The position numbers and the translations under genes were made by a program. From Sphaerimonospora thailandensis (GTDB taxonomy: Bacteria; Actinomycetota; Actinomycetes; Streptosporangiales; Streptosporangiaceae), in contig NZ_BOOG01000023.1 of NCBI RefSeq assembly GCF_016863115.1, positions 1 through 64,000 of the forward strand: a stretch of DNA of 64,000 nt, read 5' to 3'. This document shows positions 56,062 through 64,000 of this stretch, one piece after another (the stretch's first letter is position 1; each line of letters opens with the position of its first letter). The notes beneath the pieces were generated by a model that saw only the letters and a program-made list of their open reading frames with translations, was not told the DNA's origin and searched no databases.

Positions 56062-56310
56062 TTACGGGTGCTTCATCGCGTTGTCCGCCTGAGGGGATTC
56101 ACCGGCCCGGGGAATCTCCGCCGCCAGGAATCCCACCTGCGGGGCGAGCGCCCGTAGCCTGCGGTCGAGTTCCTTCCGGCTCGTCGGCGCCGGCCGGTTC
56201 TCGATCGTGAACAGGAGGCCTCCGATCTTCCCGTCGGCGTCCACTGAGATCGCGAGCCGCAGCTGGCCCTGGCCGGTCGTCACGATCCCGGTCAGGGCGG
56301 GTGGGTGTCG
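56062..56310 (-). pseudogene. Remnant of a Cpe/LpqF-type serine hydrolase
   Basis: A 73-aa frame (GTG 56283) reads GQGQLRLAISVDADGKIGGL, then TSRKELDRRLRALAPQVGFL, like the N-terminal accessory domain of beta-lactamase-related Cpe/LpqF proteins (usual pattern RLAVDxxGxIxGLxxxP, then SWxELDxRLRxLAP). Similarity continues upstream of the start (PALTGIVTTG) without an initiator, and the protein stops right after this piece, lacking the catalytic SxxK domain. Recognition is from memory of the family, so moderate. Confidence 0.4.
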
Positions 56311-56358
56311 TGTTCGAACGGCGCGTCGGAGGCGGCCAGGGCCGATGGGTGGATTTAT

Positions 56359-56370
56359 TAGGACGTCCTA
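56359..56370. promoter_or_regulatory. Perfect palindrome overlapping the icmA promoter
   Basis: TAGGACGTCCTA is a perfect 12-bp palindrome; its last two bases begin TAGTAT (56369-56374), a TANNNT -10 candidate. It lies 42 bp before icmA. A repressor here would block transcription. The adjacent MarR protein is the nearest candidate. Confidence 0.6.
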
Positions 56371-56411
56371 GTATTTTCTCGGGGAACTGAGACGGGGGAG
56401 GGACGTGACGT

Positions 56412-58106
56412 ATGGACCAGCACGCGACGAGTGGCGTCTCGCTCGAGGCGGGCGCGATCGAGGCGGGCAGGGCCCGCTGGCAGGCGCGGTACGACGCCGC
56501 CTACAAGCGCGACCGCGAGTCCAGGACCCTGTCCGGACTGGAGGTGGACGCGGTCTACGGGCCGCCCGGCGACGACCCGCGCTTCGAGCGCATCGGCTGG
56601 CCGGGGGAGTTCCCGTACACCCGCGGCCTGTACCCGACGGGTTATCGAGGGCGGCCGTGGACCATCCGGCAGTTCGCGGGCTTCGGCAACGCCCGGCAGA
56701 CGAACGAGCGCTACAAGATGATCCTCGAGGCGGGCGGTGGCGGCCTGTCGGTGGCCTTCGACATGCCGACGCTGATGGGCCGCGACTCCGACGACCCGCG
56801 CTCGGCGGGCGAGGTCGGCCACTGCGGGGTGGCCGTCGATTCGGCGCTCGACATGGACCTGCTGTTCGCCGGGATCCCGCTGGGCGAGGTGACCACGTCC
56901 ATGACCATCAGCGGGCCGGCCGTACCGATCTTCTGCATGTACGTGGTCGCCGCGGAACGGCAGGGCGTACGGGCCGGGAAGCTGAACGGGACGTTGCAGA
57001 CCGACATCTTCAAGGAGTACATCGCGCAGAAGGAGTGGCTGTTCGCCCCCGAACCGCATCTGCGGCTGATCGGCGACCTCATGGCGTTCTGCGCCGCCGA
57101 GATCCCCGCCTACAAGCCGCTGTCGGTCTCCGGCTACCACATCCGTGAGGCCGGCGCCACGGCGGCGCAGGAGCTCGCGTTCACGCTCGCCGACGGGTTC
57201 GGGTACGTCGAGCTCGGGCTGTCGCGCGGCCTCGACGTGGACGTCTTCGCGCCCGGCCTGTCGTTCTTCTTCGACGCCCACATCGACTTCTTCGAGGAGA
57301 TCGCGAAGTTCCGCGCGGCGCGCCGGATCTGGGCCAGGTGGCTGCGCGACGTGTACGGCGCACGCACCGAGAAGGCGCGGTGGCTGCGCTTCCACACGCA
57401 GACGGCGGGGGTGTCACTGACCGCGCGGCAGCCGGACAACAACATCGTCCGCACCGCGATGGAGGCGCTGGCGGCCGTGCTCGGCGGCACGAACTCGCTG
57501 CACACCAACGCCCTGGACGAGGTGCTCGCGCTGCCCTCGGAGAAGGCCGCCGAGATCGCCCTGCGCACCCAACAGGTGATCATGGAGGAGACCGAGGTCG
57601 CCAACGTGATCGATCCGCTGGGCGGATCGTGGTACGTCGAGGCGCTCACCGACCGGCTGGAGTCCGAGGCGGAGGCCGTCTTCTCGCGGATCCGTGAGAT
57701 GGGCGCCGGGGACATGACCTCCGGGATCCTGCGCGGCATCGAGGACGGCTGGTTCACCTCGCAGATCGCCGAGGCCGCCTTCGAATACCAGCGGAAGCTG
57801 GAGAAAGGCGACAAGCGGATCGTCGGTGTGAACTGCCACACCGCGACCGTCGAGGAGCCGCTGGAGATCCTCCGCATCGGCCACGAGATCGAGCTGGAGC
57901 AGCGCCGCACGCTGGCCGAGCGCCGCGCCGCGCGGGACGTGAGGGCGGTGGACACCGCGCTCGCCGGGCTCGCGAGCGCGTCCAGGACCGAGGAGAACAT
58001 GATTCCGCCCATGCTGGAGGCCGTCCGGGTGGAGGCGACGCTGGGCGAGATCTGCGACGTGCTGCGCGCGGAATGGGGCACCTACGCCGAGCCCGCCCGC
58101 TTCTGA
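56412..58106 (+). CDS. icmA: Isobutyryl-CoA mutase large subunit
   Basis: 564 aa, B12-dependent acyl-CoA mutase substrate-binding subunit. Core motifs: [40 protein letters not shown], and [20 protein letters not shown]. Substrate markers: the residue equivalent to Tyr89 of methylmalonyl-CoA mutase is Phe88 (IRQFAGF), and that equivalent to Arg207 is Gln206 ([10 protein letters not shown]). This Phe/Gln pair is the published signature of IcmA, which interconverts isobutyryl- and n-butyryl-CoA. No cobalamin-binding domain is present, so a separate IcmB is needed; none is seen here. GGGGGAGGG precedes the ATG. It lies after MarR and a palindromic operator. Confidence 0.9.
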   Translation: MDQHATSGVSLEAGAIEAGRARWQARYDAAYKRDRESRTLSGLEVDAVYGPPGDDPRFERIGWPGEFPYTRGLYPTGYRGRPWTIRQFAGFGNARQTNERYKMILEAGGGGLSVAFDMPTLMGRDSDDPRSAGEVGHCGVAVDSALDMDLLFAGIPLGEVTTSMTISGPAVPIFCMYVVAAERQGVRAGKLNGTLQTDIFKEYIAQKEWLFAPEPHLRLIGDLMAFCAAEIPAYKPLSVSGYHIREAGATAAQELAFTLADGFGYVELGLSRGLDVDVFAPGLSFFFDAHIDFFEEIAKFRAARRIWARWLRDVYGARTEKARWLRFHTQTAGVSLTARQPDNNIVRTAMEALAAVLGGTNSLHTNALDEVLALPSEKAAEIALRTQQVIMEETEVANVIDPLGGSWYVEALTDRLESEAEAVFSRIREMGAGDMTSGILRGIEDGWFTSQIAEAAFEYQRKLEKGDKRIVGVNCHTATVEEPLEILRIGHEIELEQRRTLAERRAARDVRAVDTALAGLASASRTEENMIPPMLEAVRVEATLGEICDVLRAEWGTYAEPARF

Positions 58107-58212
58107 GGTCCCGAGGTCCTGGGCCCGTCCCGATGTCATGAGCCGCCGGGCAGAGCTCCGACGACGGAGGGATGGCACGGATCAGCCGTGAGCGTGCGGC
58201 AGGATGGGGACT

Positions 58213-59145
58213 ATGGCAGCGGAGTTCTCTCGACCTGGATCGCTCTACGGAGCGATCGACCTAGGCGCTCGCAAGCAGGCACTGGAGGCGCAGGCACGAC
58301 GCGAGGCGGCCGGGCCCGCCGGAGCCGGACCCGGCGCCGGAGGAGTGGCCTCGACGGTCGTCGAGGTCACCTCGGCCACCTTCAACGCCGATGTCCTGGA
58401 GCGGTCGCTGACCGTTCCCGTCATCGTCGAGGCGACGGTGCGCAGAGCGGAGCAGGCACAGCAGTTCAGCGGCACCCTGGAGAAGCTGGCCGCCGAGGCG
58501 GGGGGCGCCTGGGCGCTGGCCAGAGTGGATGTGGAGGCGGATCCCCAGCTCGCCCAGGCCCTGCGGATGCGCGCGATCCCCACCGTCTACCTGGCCCTCC
58601 AGGGGCAGCTCATGCCCCTGTTCGAGGGGCCGCTACCGGAGGCGCAGCTCCGGCAGGCGCTGGCGCAGGTGTTCGAGCAGCTCGGCGTCGAGCCGGCCGC
58701 CCCCGCGGAGGCGGCCGAGGCGGAGCCGCCCGCCGATCCCGATCTCGTCGCGGCAGAGACGGCCATGGAGCAGGGGGACCTGGACGCGGCGGCCGCCGCC
58801 TATGAACGACTGCTGGCGCGCTCGCCCGCCGACGAGGCGGCCAGGATCGGCCTCGCCGGTGTCGGCCTGCTGCGCCGGACCCAGCACCTCGACGAGGCGG
58901 ACGTGCTCCGCCGGGCCGCCGCGGACACGGCCGATGTGGACCTGCAGTTGCAGGCGGCCGACCTGGAGATGCTGAACGGGAAGGTGGACGAGGCCTTCGA
59001 ACGGCTGATCGGGTTCGTCCGGCGGACGCGGGACGGCGATCGCGACCGGGCGAGGGTCCACCTGCTCGGGCTCTTCGACGCGCTGCCCTCGGACGACCCA
59101 TCGGTGTCCAAGTCCAGGCGGGCCCTGTCCAGCGCGCTCTTCTAG
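58213..59145 (+). CDS. Thioredoxin-fold/TPR protein, YbbN (CnoX)-like
   Basis: 310 aa from ATG 58213 (AGGATGGGGA upstream); ATG 58204 is also possible. Residues 45-160 are a thioredoxin fold (VPVIVEATVRRAEQAQQFSG, RVDVEADPQLAQALRMRAIP with the cis-proline IPT), but the CxxC active site is missing (RRAEQ at its place). Residues 175-310 are TPR-like helices (AMEQGDLDAAAAAYERLLA, LQAADLEMLNGKVDEAFERL). This matches the YbbN co-chaperone family, which holds unfolded proteins rather than exchanging disulfides. Confidence 0.85.
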   Translation: MAAEFSRPGSLYGAIDLGARKQALEAQARREAAGPAGAGPGAGGVASTVVEVTSATFNADVLERSLTVPVIVEATVRRAEQAQQFSGTLEKLAAEAGGAWALARVDVEADPQLAQALRMRAIPTVYLALQGQLMPLFEGPLPEAQLRQALAQVFEQLGVEPAAPAEAAEAEPPADPDLVAAETAMEQGDLDAAAAAYERLLARSPADEAARIGLAGVGLLRRTQHLDEADVLRRAAADTADVDLQLQAADLEMLNGKVDEAFERLIGFVRRTRDGDRDRARVHLLGLFDALPSDDPSVSKSRRALSSALF

Positions 59146-59260
59146 ACGCGGCCACATGTGAGCATGGGGAAGGCTGAAACACCCGGCCGGGGGTGGCAGG
59201 ATGGATAGGTTTCAACGCGGCGCCGTCAAGCCGGAAGCACCCGCAAAGGAGCGGATTAAC

Positions 59261-60670
59261 GTGGCCACCGTGCCCAGCGTTTCCTATTCGATCACTGTTC
59301 GTCTCGAAGTGCCGGCGGGCGGTAAGGCCGTCAGCCTGCTCACCCACGCCGTCGAGACCGCCGGCGGCGTGGTCACCGCCCTCGACGTCACGAATGCGGG
59401 CCACGAGAAGCTCCGCATCGACGTCACCTGCGCGGCCAAGGACACCGATCACGTGCAGGCGATCGTCGACAGCCTCGGCGCGGTCGAGGACGTGACCATC
59501 CACAAGGTCTCCGACCGTACCTTCCTGATGCACCTCGGCGGAAAGATCGAGATGCAGTCGAAGGTCCCGCTGCGCAACCGTGACGAGCTGTCCATGGCGT
59601 ACACGCCGGGCGTGGCACGGGTGAGCCTCGCGATCGCGCGCAACCCCGAGGACGCGCGCCGGCTGACGGTCAAGCGGAACTCGGTGGCCGTGGTGACCGA
59701 CGGCTCGGCAGTTCTGGGCCTCGGCAACATCGGCCCCGCCGCGGCGCTGCCGGTCATGGAGGGCAAGGCCGCGCTGTTCAAGCGGTTCGCCGGCATCGAC
59801 GCCTGGCCGATCTGCCTCGACACGCAGGACGTCGACGAGATCGTACGGACCGTCCAGGTGATCGCGCCGGGCTTCGGCGGCATCAACCTGGAGGACATCT
59901 CCGCGCCGCGCTGCTTCGAGGTGGAGCGGCGGCTGCGCGGGCTGCTGGACATCCCGGTGTTCCATGACGACCAGCACGGCACCGCGATCTGTGTGCTCGC
60001 CGCGTTGACGAACGCGCTGAAGGTCGTGGGCAAGGACCTCGCGCACGTGCGGATCACCCTGGCCGGGGCGGGCGCGGCCGGCACCGCCGTACTGCGACTG
60101 CTGCTCGCCGCCGGCGCGCAGCACGTGATCGTCTGCGACTACCTCGGTGCCGTCCACCTGGGACGTGAGGACCTGGACGACTCGCTGCGCTGGGTCGCCG
60201 AGCACACCAACGCCGGCGGGTACGCGGGTGATCTGCGCGGCGCGGTGAAGGGCGCCGACGTCTTCATCGGCGTGTCAGCGCCCGGCATCCTCACCGGCGA
60301 GGACGTCGCGGCCATGGCGGACGGGTCCGTCGTGTTCGCCCTGGCCAACCCCGAGCCCGAGATCACGCCGGACGACGCCCGCGAACACGCGGCGGTCGTG
60401 GCCACCGGCCGCTCCGACTACCCGAACCAGATCAACAACGTGCTCGCGTTCCCGGGTGTCTTCCGCGGCCTGCTGGACGCGCAGGCGACCGTCGTCACGC
60501 CGGAGATGCTGATCGCCGCGGCCCGGGCGCTCGCCGCCGTGGTGACGGCGGAGGAACTGGGTCCCAACTACATCATCCCCAGCGTCTTCCACCCCGACGC
60601 GGCGAACGCGGTGGCGGCGGCGGTGCGGGAGTCGGCCGGCGGAAAGGCCCGGGGTTTCACCGAAGCCTGA
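59261..60670 (+). CDS. NAD-dependent malic enzyme with N-terminal ACT domain
   Basis: Oxidative decarboxylation of malate to pyruvate. 469 aa from GTG 59261 (AAAGGAG ten bases upstream). Residues 1-80 form an ACT domain ([20 protein letters not shown]), a ligand-sensing module. The catalytic part has [39 protein letters not shown], the catalytic Lys in [18 protein letters not shown], metal site [15 protein letters not shown] and [10 protein letters not shown], and nucleotide motif [15 protein letters not shown]. The ACT domain suggests amino-acid or metabolite feedback. A single-gene unit. Confidence 0.92.
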   Translation: MATVPSVSYSITVRLEVPAGGKAVSLLTHAVETAGGVVTALDVTNAGHEKLRIDVTCAAKDTDHVQAIVDSLGAVEDVTIHKVSDRTFLMHLGGKIEMQSKVPLRNRDELSMAYTPGVARVSLAIARNPEDARRLTVKRNSVAVVTDGSAVLGLGNIGPAAALPVMEGKAALFKRFAGIDAWPICLDTQDVDEIVRTVQVIAPGFGGINLEDISAPRCFEVERRLRGLLDIPVFHDDQHGTAICVLAALTNALKVVGKDLAHVRITLAGAGAAGTAVLRLLLAAGAQHVIVCDYLGAVHLGREDLDDSLRWVAEHTNAGGYAGDLRGAVKGADVFIGVSAPGILTGEDVAAMADGSVVFALANPEPEITPDDAREHAAVVATGRSDYPNQINNVLAFPGVFRGLLDAQATVVTPEMLIAAARALAAVVTAEELGPNYIIPSVFHPDAANAVAAAVRESAGGKARGFTEA

Positions 60671-60765
60671 GAGACCGAAGCCGGTGATCGACCGGAGGCC
60701 GAACACATTTCGCACATGTCCTGACGCGAAAAGTAATCTGGTGCGTCGAGCAGGGGGCGACGTGC

Positions 60766-61374
60766 ATGATTCGGCATTCCTCCCTCATCATGGGAGGTAT
60801 GGCGGAGGCGATCTACGTCGGCGGTTTGCTTGTGGCGACGCCACTGCTCGACGACCCCAACTTCCGGCGTAGCGTCGTGCTCGTGCTGGAGCACGACGAG
60901 GACGGCGGCACGCTTGGAGTGGTTCTCAACCGGCCCAGCGAGGTCGAGGTGACCCAGGTGCTGCCCTCATGGGACGCCCTGGTCACCGGTCCTCCGGTGC
61001 TGTTCGAGGGCGGACCGGTGCAGACCGACAGCGCGCTGGCCCTGGCCGTCGTGCTGAGCGGGGAGGAGCCGCTGGGCTGGCGGCGGCTCCAGGGCAGGTC
61101 GGCGGTGTCCCGTCTGGGCACGGTAGATCTCGACGCGCCGCCCGAGATCCTGGCGGGGGAGATCTCGCAGATGCGGATCTTCGCCGGCTATGCCGGATGG
61201 ACGGCGGGTCAGCTCGAGAACGAGTTGCGAGAGGGCGCCTGGTACGTCGTGGATTCGGAGCCGGGGGACACCTTCCACTCCGACCCGGCCTCGCTGTGGC
61301 GTTCGGTGCTGCGCCGCCAGCGCGGCGATCTCGCGCTCGTCGCCACCTTCCCCGACGATCCCATGTTGAACTGA
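60766..61374 (+). CDS. yqgE: YqgE/AlgH family (UPF0301) protein
   Basis: 202 aa if started at 60766. YVGGLLVATPLLDDPNFRRS, VVLVLEHDEDGGTLGVVLNR and FEGGPVQTDSALALAV, then AGYAGWTAGQLENELREGAW are characteristic. Function is unsettled; AlgH is linked to regulation and conformational change upon binding a partner. Possible starts are at 60766, 60790 and 60799; the second and third sit close to GGGAGGT. TAATCT at 60734-60739 may be the -10 box. A hairpin follows the gene directly. Confidence 0.9.
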   Translation: MIRHSSLIMGGMAEAIYVGGLLVATPLLDDPNFRRSVVLVLEHDEDGGTLGVVLNRPSEVEVTQVLPSWDALVTGPPVLFEGGPVQTDSALALAVVLSGEEPLGWRRLQGRSAVSRLGTVDLDAPPEILAGEISQMRIFAGYAGWTAGQLENELREGAWYVVDSEPGDTFHSDPASLWRSVLRRQRGDLALVATFPDDPMLN

Positions 61375-61379
61375 CAGAT

Positions 61380-61410
61380 GTGGCCGGACACGGCGTGCGC
61401 GCCCGGCCAC
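61380..61410. terminator. Bidirectional terminator hairpin after yqgE
   Basis: GTGGCCGG (61380-61387) and CCGGCCAC (61403-61410) form a perfect 8-bp stem with a 15-base loop, six bases after the yqgE stop. It also lies directly after a minus-strand short frame. Confidence 0.6.
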
Positions 61411-61425
61411 GGGGATGGGGAGGGA

Positions 61426-61476
61426 TCAGTTCGAGGCGGAGAGTGCCGCGCCCGCGGCGATGAAGCGTGTTTTCAT
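61426..61476 (-). CDS. Candidate 16-residue peptide
   Basis: ATG at 61476 with GAGGTAG five bases upstream, reading MKTRFIAAGAALSASN then stop. TAGCGT (61532-61527 on this strand) could be the -10 for a transcript starting near 61520. A hairpin at 61410-61380 would end it after about 140 nt. The peptide is basic then hydrophobic, like a truncated signal segment. It may equally be a small RNA or nothing. Confidence 0.25.
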   Translation of the reverse strand: MKTRFIAAGAALSASN

Positions 61477-61565
61477 GAGCTACCTCGGTATGGGGGGTCA
61501 CGCAGTCTGCGGAAGCGCTCGCGCGAACGCTAGGCGCGCCATGAAGCGGCGTACGGACTTAACCG

Positions 61566-61594
61566 GTCTGGTCGGGTGTCCTCGCCGACCAGAC
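61566..61594. terminator. Strong hairpin in the yqgE-exporter gap
   Basis: GTCTGGTCGG and CCGACCAGAC pair perfectly (10 bp) around a 9-base loop. No known leader RNA class is recognised. It could be a terminator or a structured part of an exporter leader. Confidence 0.5.
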
Positions 61595-61643
61595 ATTGCC
61601 TGAGCTGCGGGATCCGGTCTCCGGGCTGAACCGGGTGGGCGGT

Positions 61644-61655
61644 GTTTCATGAAAC
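61644..61655. promoter_or_regulatory. Operator-like palindrome before the exporter gene
   Basis: GTTTCATGAAAC is a perfect 12-bp palindrome. It overlaps a second inverted repeat, TGAA-ACG-TTCA (61650-61660). Such sites commonly bind TetR- or MarR-type repressors of drug exporters. No regulator gene lies beside it in the window. Confidence 0.5.
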
Positions 61656-61820
61656 GTTCAACAGGCGGCGGCCGGGGCGACGGCCCGGCCGCGACGTTGC
61701 GGGGCACCCGAACCCGGAGAAAACCGGTGGGCTTGATGTCGGTCGGCTCCCATAGGATGCCGAAGGTCGCGAGAGCGGCTCGATTGTTTTTTCGAATCAC
61801 ACATCCAAGGGGGACCGTCA

Positions 61821-63392
61821 ATGATGACTCAAGCGGTAGCCGAGCGTGCCGAGGCGCCGCCGCCCGGGCGCGGACAGGGGTCCGCGTGGCTGACGCTGTT
61901 CGCGGTCTCCCTCGGTGTGATCATGGTCATGCTCGACGGCACGGTCGTCGCGATCGCCAACCCGGTCATCGCCATGGATCTCCAGGCGTCACTGGCGGAC
62001 CTGCAGTGGGTCACCAGCGGTTATCTGCTCGCGCTCGCGGTCTTCCTCATCACCGCGGGCAAGCTGGGCGACCTCTTCGGCCACAAGCGGATCTTCCTGA
62101 TCGGCGTGGTCGGGTTCACCCTGGTCTCGCTCGCGATCGGTTTGTCGTCCTCGGTGGCCATGCTGATCGCCCTGCGCGTACTGCAGGGCCTGTTCGGCGC
62201 GTTGCTCCAGCCGGCCGCGCTGGCGCTGCTGCGCATGGCCTTCCCAGGCGAGCGGCTCAACATGGCGATGGGAGCGTGGGGTGCGATCATCGGCCTGTCG
62301 AGCGCGGCCGGTCCGATCGTCGGCGGCGTGCTCGTGGAGAACGTGAGCTGGCAGTCGGTCTTCTTCATCAACGTGCCCGTCGGTGCGGCCGCGCTGGTCT
62401 TCGGCCTGTGGGCGCTCAGGGAAAGCCGGGCACAGACGCTGTCACGGGTGGACTGGCCGGGTGTGCTGCTCCTGTCGGTCACCATGTTCGCGCTGGTCTG
62501 GTCCATCATCAAGGCGCCCGACTGGGGCTGGGGCGACCTCAAGACGATCGGCTTCCTCGCCGTCGCCGTGGTGGTCGGAGCGATGTTCCTGTTCTGGCAG
62601 GCCAAGGCGCGCGAGCCGCTGCTGCCGCTGTCCCTCTTCGCCAACGCCTCTGTCTCCATCGGCACCGCACTCATGATCCTCGTGGCGTTCTCGATGATGG
62701 GCGCGATGTTCTTTCTCACGTTCTTCTTCCAGGGCGTGCACGGGTTGAGCCCGCTCGATTCCGGCCTGCGCATGCTGCCGATGAGCGCCGGCATGATCGT
62801 CGCGTCGCCCATCGCCGGTGTCCTCATCGGCAAGCTCGGCCCGAAGATCACTATCGCGGGCGGCATGCTGGTCACCGCCGTCGCGATGTTCCTGATGTCG
62901 CGGCTCAGCGTCGACGCGGCGTTCGTCGACAGCGCGATCCCGTTCGTGTTGCTGGCGTTCGGTCTGTCGCCGGTCTTCGTGGGCGCCACCGAGATCATCG
63001 TCGGCAATGCCCCGGAGGAGCTCAGCGGCGTCGCCGGCGGTGTGCAGAACTCCGCCATGCAGGTGGGCGGCGCGCTCGGCACCGCCATCCTCGGGGCGAT
63101 CGTGGCCGCCAAGGTGGCGAGCGTGCTCCCCGGTCACCTCGGGGAGGCGGCCGCCGCCATCCCGCCCGAGCAGATGGAGGGCCTGAAGCAACTCGCCACC
63201 GTGGGCGCGGCCCCGCCCGGGCTCACCGGGCCGGCGGCCGAGGTCATCACGAACGCGGCGCACATGTCCTTCATGGACGGTCTGCACCTGGGCTTCCAGA
63301 TGAGCACCGGCGTCGCCGTCCTGGCCGCGGTCCTCGCGCTGTTCGTCAGGGCCGGCCGCAAGACCGAGGGCGGTGCCGTCCATGTCGGCTGA
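61821..63392 (+). CDS. Multidrug exporter, MFS DHA2 (EmrB/QacA) family
   Basis: 523 aa, 14 predicted membrane segments. SLGVIMVMLDGTVVAIANPV is the DHA2 TM1 motif with the conserved Asp; motif A GKLGDLFGHKRIF; motif C-like GAIIGLSSAAGPIVGGVLVE; and WQSVFFINVPVG typical of this family. Drug-proton antiport is expected; the drug is unknown. ATG 61821 (or 61824) has AAGGGGGA six bases upstream. A palindrome 165 bp upstream suggests inducible expression. Confidence 0.92.
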   Translation: MMTQAVAERAEAPPPGRGQGSAWLTLFAVSLGVIMVMLDGTVVAIANPVIAMDLQASLADLQWVTSGYLLALAVFLITAGKLGDLFGHKRIFLIGVVGFTLVSLAIGLSSSVAMLIALRVLQGLFGALLQPAALALLRMAFPGERLNMAMGAWGAIIGLSSAAGPIVGGVLVENVSWQSVFFINVPVGAAALVFGLWALRESRAQTLSRVDWPGVLLLSVTMFALVWSIIKAPDWGWGDLKTIGFLAVAVVVGAMFLFWQAKAREPLLPLSLFANASVSIGTALMILVAFSMMGAMFFLTFFFQGVHGLSPLDSGLRMLPMSAGMIVASPIAGVLIGKLGPKITIAGGMLVTAVAMFLMSRLSVDAAFVDSAIPFVLLAFGLSPVFVGATEIIVGNAPEELSGVAGGVQNSAMQVGGALGTAILGAIVAAKVASVLPGHLGEAAAAIPPEQMEGLKQLATVGAAPPGLTGPAAEVITNAAHMSFMDGLHLGFQMSTGVAVLAAVLALFVRAGRKTEGGAVHVG

Positions 63393-63425
63393 CGGCCCGG
63401 ACGGCTCTCGCGCTAAGTAGACTCG

Positions 63426-63683
63426 ATGACCGTGAGCAGCACGAAGATTCTTCCCGAGAGCGAAGTCGCGCCGCGGCTCTCCCATGGCGATGGCGACCAC
63501 GAGCGGTTCTCTCACTACGCCGACAAGAACAAGATCACAGAGAGTTATGTGACCGGCAGTCCGGTCCGAGCTCTCTGCGGCAAAGTGTGGGTGCCCAGTC
63601 GCGATCCGAAGAAGTACCCCGTCTGCCCGGAGTGCAAGGAGATCTACGAGGGCCTGCCGAAGGGCGAACCTTCCGGCGAGTGA
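63426..63683 (+). CDS. DUF3039 family protein
   Basis: 85 aa. A histidine-rich stretch (HGDGDHERFSHYADKNKITE) and then a zinc-ribbon-like pair ALCGKVW and YPVCPECKEIYEGL (C...C-x2-C). This is the DUF3039 family, confined to Actinobacteria, function unknown. The start has no Shine-Dalgarno; TAAGTA (63414-63419) six bases before the ATG would suit a leaderless transcript. It lies 33 bp after the exporter gene. Confidence 0.85.
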   Translation: MTVSSTKILPESEVAPRLSHGDGDHERFSHYADKNKITESYVTGSPVRALCGKVWVPSRDPKKYPVCPECKEIYEGLPKGEPSGE

Positions 63684-63754
63684 GTGTCGATACGGGATCA
63701 TGACCCCCGGGACGGCTAACGTCGACCTCCTGACCAGCCGTAACGGGGGAACGT

Positions 63755-64000
63755 ATGGCCCGGGGCGTGATCGCCGTCTGCCTTGCTTGTCTCTTCGTGG
63801 TGGGCGGCGACCCCGCCGTGGCCCGTGCGTCCATGGCCCGTGCGTCCGCCGCTGCTCCGAGCGAATGCCAGAAACAGGAACGCCAGGCCGGCGGCGGTCG
63901 CGTCCGCGGAGTCGTGGCTCCCCACGGAGTGCGCGGCCGTGCCCGCACCCGCGATCGTGGCCGCGCGCTCAGGCTCAGCCATGCCCTGGAGCCGCGTCTG
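63755..64000 (+). CDS. Putative secreted protein, 3' end outside the window
   Basis: ATG with GGGGGA four bases upstream. The first 30 residues (MARGVIAVCLACLFVVGG, then AVARAS) resemble a signal peptide with an A-x-A type cleavage site. The mature start contains SECQKQERQ, then an Arg-rich stretch. A perfect-but-one 15-bp duplication (63818-63847) encodes ARAS twice. The frame runs past the window edge without a stop. An opposing frame (63716-63982) exists but lacks a good start context. No family recognised. Confidence 0.45.
   Translation, partial: MARGVIAVCLACLFVVGGDPAVARASMARASAAAPSECQKQERQAGGGRVRGVVAPHGVRGRARTRDRGRALRLSHALEPRL

Larger units (their letters stand above)
61375..61820. other. 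Intergenic region between yqgE and the exporter gene
   Basis: About 446 bp. It holds a terminator hairpin, a minus-strand short peptide frame with promoter-like sequence, a second strong hairpin (61566-61594), and a palindrome (61644-61655); each is listed separately. The last 60 bp before the exporter include the T-rich run TTGTTTTTTCG. Confidence 0.6.

Overview
The window is 64 kb of very GC-rich actinobacterial chromosome. The gene order and protein types (nrtL-lysA-hom, thrC-thrB-rho-rpmE-prfA-prmC-tsaC, a wecA-type gene, the atp operon, NucS instead of MutS/MutL, an IdeR/DmdR-type iron box, a FilP/Scy-like coiled coil beside mce-thiolase-meaB) fit a filamentous actinomycete, most likely Streptosporangiaceae or a close relative. 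The family is inferred from content, not from a search. No rRNA, tRNA, CRISPR array or complete insertion sequence was seen.

Layout. 1-13.7 kb: the aspartate-family block (nrtL, lysA, hom, thrC, thrB) is interrupted between hom and thrC by about 6.2 kb holding one polytopic and three soluble glycosyltransferases; a fourth soluble glycosyltransferase runs off the left edge. 13.7-23.2 kb: rho with a long leader, rpmE, prfA, prmC, tsaC, then a two-gene cassette of unknown function (598 aa low-complexity protein plus 128 aa partner), then a WecA-like phosphoglycosyl transferase. 23.3-31.5 kb: two small membrane proteins and the complete F1Fo ATP synthase operon atpBEFHAGDC, a DUF2550 protein, and a convergent cobalamin adenosyltransferase. 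32-40.4 kb: two mirror-image modules, each an ABC-2 transporter plus DesK-type kinase and NarL-type regulator, converging on a TetR regulator. 40.6-46.6 kb: nucS, a duplicated-domain hydroxyacyl-CoA dehydrogenase, and an iron(III) ABC transporter with an iron box. 46.7-55.1 kb: a small Zn-finger-like protein, an alpha/beta hydrolase, a hendecad-repeat cytoskeletal protein, methylmalonyl-CoA epimerase, thiolase, meaB, a DUF4230 protein and a membrane protein with a repeat-rich tail. 55.4-64 kb: a MarR regulator, a serine-hydrolase remnant, an isobutyryl-CoA mutase large subunit, a thioredoxin-fold/TPR protein, an ACT-domain malic enzyme, YqgE, a DHA2 drug exporter, a DUF3039 protein and a partial secreted protein.

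How the genes fit together. Lysine, threonine and methionine precursor synthesis sits with core transcription and translation factors and the ATP synthase. The acyl-CoA genes (dehydrogenase, thiolase, epimerase, MeaB chaperone, B12-dependent mutase) and the PduO-type adenosyltransferase that makes their cofactor form a dispersed branched-chain/propionate carbon module. Recurrent themes are promoters of the TANNNT type 6-8 nt before a start codon (leaderless transcripts), start/stop overlaps of the ATGA/GTGA type, and short tandem duplications placed at gene starts and stops.
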